From: Saccoglossus kowalevskii
Taxonomy: Eukaryota > Hemichordata > Enteropneusta > Harrimaniidae
NCBI RefSeq assembly: GCF_000003605.2
Contig: NW_003156736.1
Coordinates: forward strand, 112,939 to 144,032
Direction of reading: 5' to 3'
Length of the DNA: 31,094 nt
The position numbers and the translations under genes were made by a program. Below the pieces are notes generated by a model. That model was not told where the DNA came from, made no database searches, and worked only from the letters and a program-made list of their open reading frames with translations. Below, piece by piece: positions 28,701 through 31,094 of this stretch. Positions within the stretch are counted from its first letter, which is position 1; each line of letters starts with the position of its first letter.

Positions 28701-30186
28701 AGAAAATGACAAGATACTATCAATATTACCATGCAGTATTCTGATTGGTTAAAGGTATTCTTGACCTGTCAGGTCAAAGGTCACCATGGTAGGTCAACAT
28801 TGCATACTTCAGCTTCTATACTGAGTAGCATGTTTTAAAACATTTATTCACAATAATACAAACTTGAAACTTATTTCATAGCAAGTCAAAGAGGTAATGT
28901 TTTTTGTATCAAATCATGACTGAATATAAGCATTACTGTTAGAACCTTGAAAAGTAAGTTATTTTTGTGCGTAGGTCTAAGTAAGTAGATGATCGTTTGC
29001 ATGATGTTTGATTCTTCCAGCGTCTTTAAGGCTACGTACTATCAGTTCAATGGTTTTGTTTTCATTACTTAAAGCCTAAATTAGAATCAAATCATTGTCC
29101 GAAAAGAAAAATCTGAGGTGGATGAAATTTTAGACAGCTAAATACAACTATACAAAATACTGTAAAACCATTTATTAATTTAATTTCACTATTTTGATGT
29201 TTTGAGCATATTCACTGTGTTTTAATTTCATTAATTTGGCAAGAAAACAATGAGTTTTATTTTTATTTTACAAGTTCACGTAGATTTGACTCAGCGGAAT
29301 TTACTCATTAGCGAAATTCAAACCCTGAGAATAATTAATGCATTTACAGTAGCAATGTTTATTATTTACATGTTTACTACTTTTGCGATAACATTGTGCA
29401 TTTCTATTTGAAAACTCTCCAGGTGTCCATTTTGTTCTGTGATGCCTTGAGGTCACAAATTATCTTGAATGTGCATGGAACTGACACAATATGGGACACT
29501 GTGGAATACTTTATTTTCGCTTGTAATTTATTTTCGCTATTTTTGCTGAAGGGATGCTTCAGTGAAAATAAAATCCAGTGAATATACTTTTTTTTCCTAT
29601 ATTTCACAAGCAATTCATCAAAAATCAATGAAAATAAATTCCATACAAAACACCCAAAAGTCCTTTTCAGAGAAAATTAATTCCAGCTAAAATAAAGTAT
29701 TTTACAGTATACCTAAATATCTAATGCACACCTTCATCATATAAATCCTTGCACAATATTCATATTAGTAAAAAGTAAAGTCAAACTTGCTTTACTGTCA
29801 TTCTATTCCATTCTATTCTATTCTATTCTATTCTATTCTATTCTATTCCATTCTAATCTATTCTATTGTAATCTATTCTATTCTATTCTATTCTATTCTA
29901 ATCTATTCTATTCTATTTTCTATTCTAATCTAATCTAATCTATTCTATTCTATTCTATTGAACACTGAATTTAGACAAATATTATAGATAATCAAACACT
30001 ACAGTAGTACAAATATAACATTGGTAATGCCTACCCTCCTAAACCCGAACTCTGCGGGTTGACGACACCCAGGCATAACATGGTTGATATTGCAGCGTCT
30101 ACAGCATTCCCACCTTTTTTAAGTACCTCTACGCCAACATTGGAACACTGTTCGACATCACACGCCACAGCACCATGTGATTCAAT
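19633..30186 (-). CDS. GGT: gamma-glutamyltransferase (glutathione hydrolase), 11 exons, 5' end missing
   Basis: Eleven exons join into 1596 nt, exactly 531 codons plus stop, with GT-AG ends and matching phases throughout. The family cleaves the gamma-glutamyl bond of extracellular glutathione. The precursor self-cleaves before a threonine to give large and small subunits. Visible family landmarks (residues counted from the first codon here) are [24 protein letters not shown] (Arg69), [29 protein letters not shown] (catalytic Thr337), [11 protein letters not shown] at 410-411, EEPRFHHG and the C-terminal ADSRKPGSG. Length and spacing match human GGT1 minus its anchor. Seven N-glycosylation sequons fit an extracytoplasmic protein. 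Oddities: the pocket glutamate is His375 (NNHMADF), and the first oxyanion-hole glycine is Asn434 (AANNGSR). Activity may be altered. The N-terminal anchor exon is not identified. Confidence 0.96.
19794..20262. other. GGT intron 10, 3' part
   Basis: AT-rich intron sequence with nothing recognised apart from the exon 11 acceptor tract. Confidence 0.5.
20263..20465. mobile_element. palindromic MITE, TTTTCGCTG family, copy 2
   Basis: TACTGTAGAATATTTTATTT on the left pairs with AAAATACAGTATTCTACAGTA-type sequence on the right. Internal TTTCGCTG and CAGCGAAAA blocks lie in opposite orientation. It sits in GGT intron 10 and is about 80-90% similar by eye to the copy at 2513-2714. Confidence 0.88.
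20777..20987. mobile_element. palindromic MITE, TTTTCGCTG family, copy 3
   Basis: Opens TACTGTAGAATATTTTATTT and closes AAAGTATTTCACAGTA. It lies in the same intron as copy 2, and its interior resembles the opposite strand of copy 2. Its right end is 33 bp from the exon 10 donor. Confidence 0.88.
21020..21260 (-). CDS. GGT: GGT exon 10
   Basis: Encodes [37 protein letters not shown], and [17 protein letters not shown]. The SS pair is conserved. The glycine pair of the oxyanion hole reads Asn-Gly. Donor GAAA|GTAAGA in phase 1. A MITE ends 33 bp downstream. Confidence 0.95.
21452..21584 (-). CDS. GGT: GGT exon 9
   Basis: Encodes [20 protein letters not shown], then HMADFTWPE. The Asn of SIN and the Asp of ADF align with substrate-contact residues. 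The position usually Glu or Gln (NN-E/Q-MDDF) is His. Donor ACTACT|GTAAGT, phase 0. Confidence 0.95.
21585..22186. other. part of GGT intron 8, nothing recognised
   Basis: AT-rich intron sequence without gene-like content. Confidence 0.5.
22187..22314. mobile_element. MITE, GGGCAGTGGT family, right end eroded
   Basis: TTAAAGGGCGGCAGTCGTCG opens it. The interior has GTTCGATATGGGACTCATAG and TACATTGTTT, as in the intact copy at 25547-25675. The right terminal repeat is degraded to GATCACCACG. It lies in GGT intron 8. Confidence 0.75.
22578..22727 (-). CDS. GGT: GGT exon 8, catalytic threonine
   Basis: Encodes [21 protein letters not shown] and then [19 protein letters not shown]. The Thr of GQGTAS (codon 22628-22630) aligns with the autocleavage nucleophile, which becomes the small-subunit N-terminus. 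The usual GGT(A/T)H reads G-Q-G-T-A-S here. Two N-glycosylation sequons precede it. Donor ACAAC|GTAAGT. Confidence 0.96.
22728..23489. other. GGT intron 7, nothing recognised
   Basis: AT-rich intron sequence. A weak foldback, TTCACTTGAAAATC / GATTTTGCTATTTTCCCAAGTGAA, lies near 22852-22921. Confidence 0.45.
23490..23578 (-). CDS. GGT: GGT exon 7
   Basis: Encodes [16 protein letters not shown], then VNDVQDIMI, matching the FAYAxRxxLGDP block. Donor ATAAG|GTAAGG, phase 2. Confidence 0.95.
23686..23816 (-). CDS. GGT: GGT exon 6
   Basis: Encodes [19 protein letters not shown], then ILENYNF and LTYHRIIE, as in the family's P-x-x-GP and YHRIVEA blocks. The following intron is only 107 nt and contains a run of C on this strand. 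Confidence 0.95.
23850..24250 (+). mobile_element. 5'-truncated LINE 3' end in GGT intron 5
   Basis: The ORF relic is followed by a short 3' UTR and a tail AAATAAAAACTATTATTATA, which looks like a retrotransposon poly(A)/simple-repeat end. The insertion starts within about 35 bp of the exon 6 acceptor. Confidence 0.6.
23859..24163 (+). pseudogene. LINE reverse-transcriptase C-terminal relic
   Basis: The + strand frame reads [20 protein letters not shown], then [28 protein letters not shown] and a stop. The [10 protein letters not shown]...L...VPxFxxLxRKxxxxFxxR pattern is a common tail of CR1/jockey-like non-LTR polyproteins. Only the last 90 or so codons remain. It is antisense to GGT inside intron 5. 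Confidence 0.7.
24251..24570. other. remainder of GGT intron 5, nothing recognised
   Basis: AT-rich intron sequence between the LINE tail and exon 5. Confidence 0.45.
24571..24658 (-). CDS. GGT: GGT exon 5
   Basis: Encodes [20 protein letters not shown], the conserved GGxxtxeDLxxY block, then [10 protein letters not shown]. Donor CATG|GTAATT, phase 1. Confidence 0.93.
24659..25302. other. GGT intron 4, nothing recognised
   Basis: AT-rich intron with A/T homopolymers. A CCATGGCAAC X-box half-site is at 25213-25222. Confidence 0.45.
25303..25493 (-). CDS. GGT: GGT exon 4
   Basis: Encodes [17 protein letters not shown], then [20 protein letters not shown] and ends DNIVNS. This matches the family's LaxTLxxIAxxGaxaFY segment. 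Donor AGC|GTAAGT, phase 0. Confidence 0.95.
25547..25675. mobile_element. 129-bp MITE, TTAA AGGGCAGTGGT
   Basis: TTAAAGGGCAGTGGTCGTC faces CAACCACTGCCCTTTAA. The terminal repeats are intact with TTAA outermost. It is the best-preserved member, with copies at 14261, 22187 and 12069. It sits 54 bp upstream of the exon 4 acceptor, so it could include branch-point sequence of GGT intron 3. Confidence 0.9.
25886..26067. mobile_element. 182-bp MITE with TA flanks, GTTATAACGAAC arms
   Basis: TACACTGTAGCCTCGTTATA on the left is the near inverse of ATTATACTGAGGTTACAGTGTA on the right. Internal GTTATAGTG / TTCATTATA blocks add further symmetry. TA flanks and CACTG ends fit a Tc1/mariner-type non-autonomous element. 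It lies in GGT intron 3. Confidence 0.85.
26526..26667 (-). CDS. GGT: GGT exon 3
   Basis: Begins [13 protein letters not shown], the conserved VPG block, then [17 protein letters not shown]. It ends ACAG|GTATAG in phase 1. Confidence 0.95.
26741..27425. repeat. 22-bp satellite, ATTAGCCACATTATCAATGCAT
   Basis: About 30 head-to-tail copies of a 22-bp unit built on AGCCACATTATCAATGCAT lie in GGT intron 2. They show substitutions and small indels (GATACC, TTATCCAC). On the mRNA strand the repeat reads as an ATAATGTGGCTAAT-type sequence. Confidence 0.95.
27655..28118. repeat. 22-bp satellite, second subfamily (CATTACCACAACAT)
   Basis: About 20 copies of a related 22-bp unit, AGCCACATTACCACAACAT plus ATT. 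It differs from the first array by CCACAACAT in place of TCAATGCAT. Degenerate copies at 27540-27655 bridge the two arrays. The array ends about 20 bp from the exon 2 donor. Confidence 0.95.
28138..28255 (-). CDS. GGT: GGT exon 2
   Basis: Encodes (G)[11 protein letters not shown] and [15 protein letters not shown]. The Arg of REVAP is the residue that holds the glutamate carboxylate in the family. It ends TCAGTGAAG|GTATGT in phase 0. A 22-bp satellite begins about 20 bp past this donor. Confidence 0.95.
28256..29497. other. GGT intron 1, proximal part
   Basis: Unremarkable AT-rich intron sequence with no gene content seen. Confidence 0.5.
29498..29709. mobile_element. palindromic MITE, TTTTCGCTG family, copy 4
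   Basis: ACTGTGGAATACTTTATTTT at the left and AAAGTATTTTACAGTA at the right enclose TTTTCGCT / AGTGAAAATAAAATCC blocks. The interior closely parallels copy 3 at 20777. It lies in GGT intron 1. Confidence 0.88.
29798..29960. repeat. (TTCTA)n microsatellite
   Basis: About 160 bp of TTCTA pentamers with interruptions (TTCCA, ATCTA, TTGTA). It lies in GGT intron 1, 75 bp from the first recognised exon. Confidence 0.97.
30035..30186 (-). CDS. GGT: GGT exon (first recognised)
   Basis: The acceptor CTACTGTAG opens in phase 0. The exon encodes [14 protein letters not shown], then [12 protein letters not shown] and [13 protein letters not shown]. These are the N-terminal large-subunit landmarks just after the usual membrane anchor. 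Donor GG|GTAGGC, phase 2. Confidence 0.95.
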
Positions 30187-30538
30187 CTACAGTAGAGAAT
30201 TTTTTTTTTAAAAATAAACCATTTAAAAGCAAAATATTCAACTTTTTTCATTTTTTTTTTTCACATTTTTTTGCTGAATGTTAAAAAATTGGCAATATTA
30301 TAAAAAGGTGATGGATATATTAATATTTGTTTGTAAATTTCACTTTGGTTCTAAAGCTATTAACAGTTAAGATGTTCATTCGTCGCCATCTTGTTTATTG
30401 TTTTGCATAATGAACATAGTGGTACATGTTGTGGGCTACTGAGTGTGTTCGCTGAAAATCAATCAGATTAAAATCTAAATTTGGATATAGTCTCAATTAC
30501 CACCCCTATTATGCGAGTGCTTTCACAAGCTCAACACT

Positions 30539-30833
30539 AACTTTTTTTTTTTTTTGTATTTAGGCAGAGGGTTTTTCTTTTTGTCTTTGGCTGAATCACA
30601 GAATAATGCCTACAGTTCAAAATAGTCATTTTGACTGACCAGAATCTATAGTGGGTAATTGAATGCAGTGAATTTATTGATTGACTAACTTTTTTTTTTT
30701 TTTTTGTATTTAGGCAGAGGGTTTTTCTCTTTGTCTTTGGCTGAATCACAGAATAATGCCTACAGTTCAAAATAGTCATTTTGACTGACCAGAATCTATA
30801 GTGGGTAATTGAATGCAGTGAATTTATTGATTT
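30539..30833. repeat. tandem duplication, about 148-bp unit, two copies
   Basis: A segment starting AACTTTTTTTTTT and GTATTTAGGCAGAGGG, then GGCTGAATCACAGAATAATG and ending GCAGTGAATTTATTGATT, occurs twice in direct order. The copies differ only in T-run length and one C/T. A recent local duplication upstream of the first recognised GGT exon. Confidence 0.95.
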
Positions 30834-31058
30834 TTTTTAGTCACTCCAAGTAAAATACATCACTGGTACTGCTCAAAATATAGGAACAATATTCATCAAA
30901 AATACAAATTTACAAAGAAATTTCAAAAACTTTGAATGTATAGTCCAGTTTACTATGTTTTTTCGTTCAAAATTTTTGGAGATTAGCAAAACTATATATC
31001 TTTTAAATCTCCAGAACATGAAGAATCTGAAAATTGATGTTGACATTTTCACAGACAC

Positions 31059-31073
31059 CTGCTTGCCCGCCAT
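31059..31073 (-). CDS. candidate GGT first exon (weak)
   Basis: On the minus strand, AAGATGGCGGGCAAGCAG starts at an ATG and could encode MAGKQ, followed by a weak donor CAG|GTGTCTG. The phase (0) would fit the next exon at 30186. Against it are the weak donor and the absence of any signal anchor, although the ectodomain has many glycosylation sequons. The true anchor exon may lie outside the window. Confidence 0.12.
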
Positions 31074-31094
31074 CTTGGATTTTCAATATTTCAA

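Noticed and set aside
30537-30779. 80-codon minus ORF with a repeated NCRHYSVIQPKTKRK peptide
   Set aside because: It is a translation of the 148-bp tandem duplication and poly-T runs; there is no evidence of a gene.
1-31094. tRNA or rRNA genes
   Set aside because: No cloverleaf with A and B box sequences or rRNA-like block was recognised on either strand by eye.

Overview
This is nuclear DNA from an intron-rich, AT-rich, repeat-rich animal. The genes are split by GT-AG introns, and the gaps hold Tc1/mariner-like and TTAA-flanked miniature transposons, LINE tails and minisatellites. The style suggests an invertebrate bilaterian (mollusc, annelid, brachiopod, lancelet and hemichordate are all possible). 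I cannot name the species, and nothing looks bacterial or plasmid-borne.

Two genes are supported, and they converge. (1) On the + strand at 3557-11328, a compact four-exon gene encodes about 95 residues. Its last exon ends in a peptide closely resembling the C-terminus of the ciliary protein cystin (YDxSEEELMASIE). (2) On the - strand at 30186-19633, eleven consecutive exons with fully compatible phases encode 531 residues of a gamma-glutamyltransferase (glutathione hydrolase). The reading runs from just after the expected membrane anchor to the stop codon. The catalytic threonine is present, but two residues of the substrate pocket and oxyanion hole are unusual. The 5' end lies near or beyond the right edge of the window.

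Layout: 1-480 is a 34-bp satellite. 480-3556 is intergenic, with transposon relics and an RFX X-box-like palindrome. 3557-11328 is the cystin-like gene; its second intron carries a 2.7-kb, 69-72-bp minisatellite with 280-bp and 350-bp higher-order duplications. 11329-19632 is intergenic, with several inverted-repeat elements, CTCF-like motifs and a LINE 3' end just past the transferase stop. 19633-30186 is the transferase gene; its introns hold four MITEs, an antisense LINE tail, two 22-bp satellite arrays and a TTCTA microsatellite. 30187-31094 holds a 149-bp tandem duplication and possibly the first exon.

The two genes have no evident functional link. The most interesting points are the divergent transferase active site, the small cystin-like gene lacking an N-terminal myristoylation glycine but preceded by an X-box-like site, and the minisatellite that appears to have grown out of a transposon arm.
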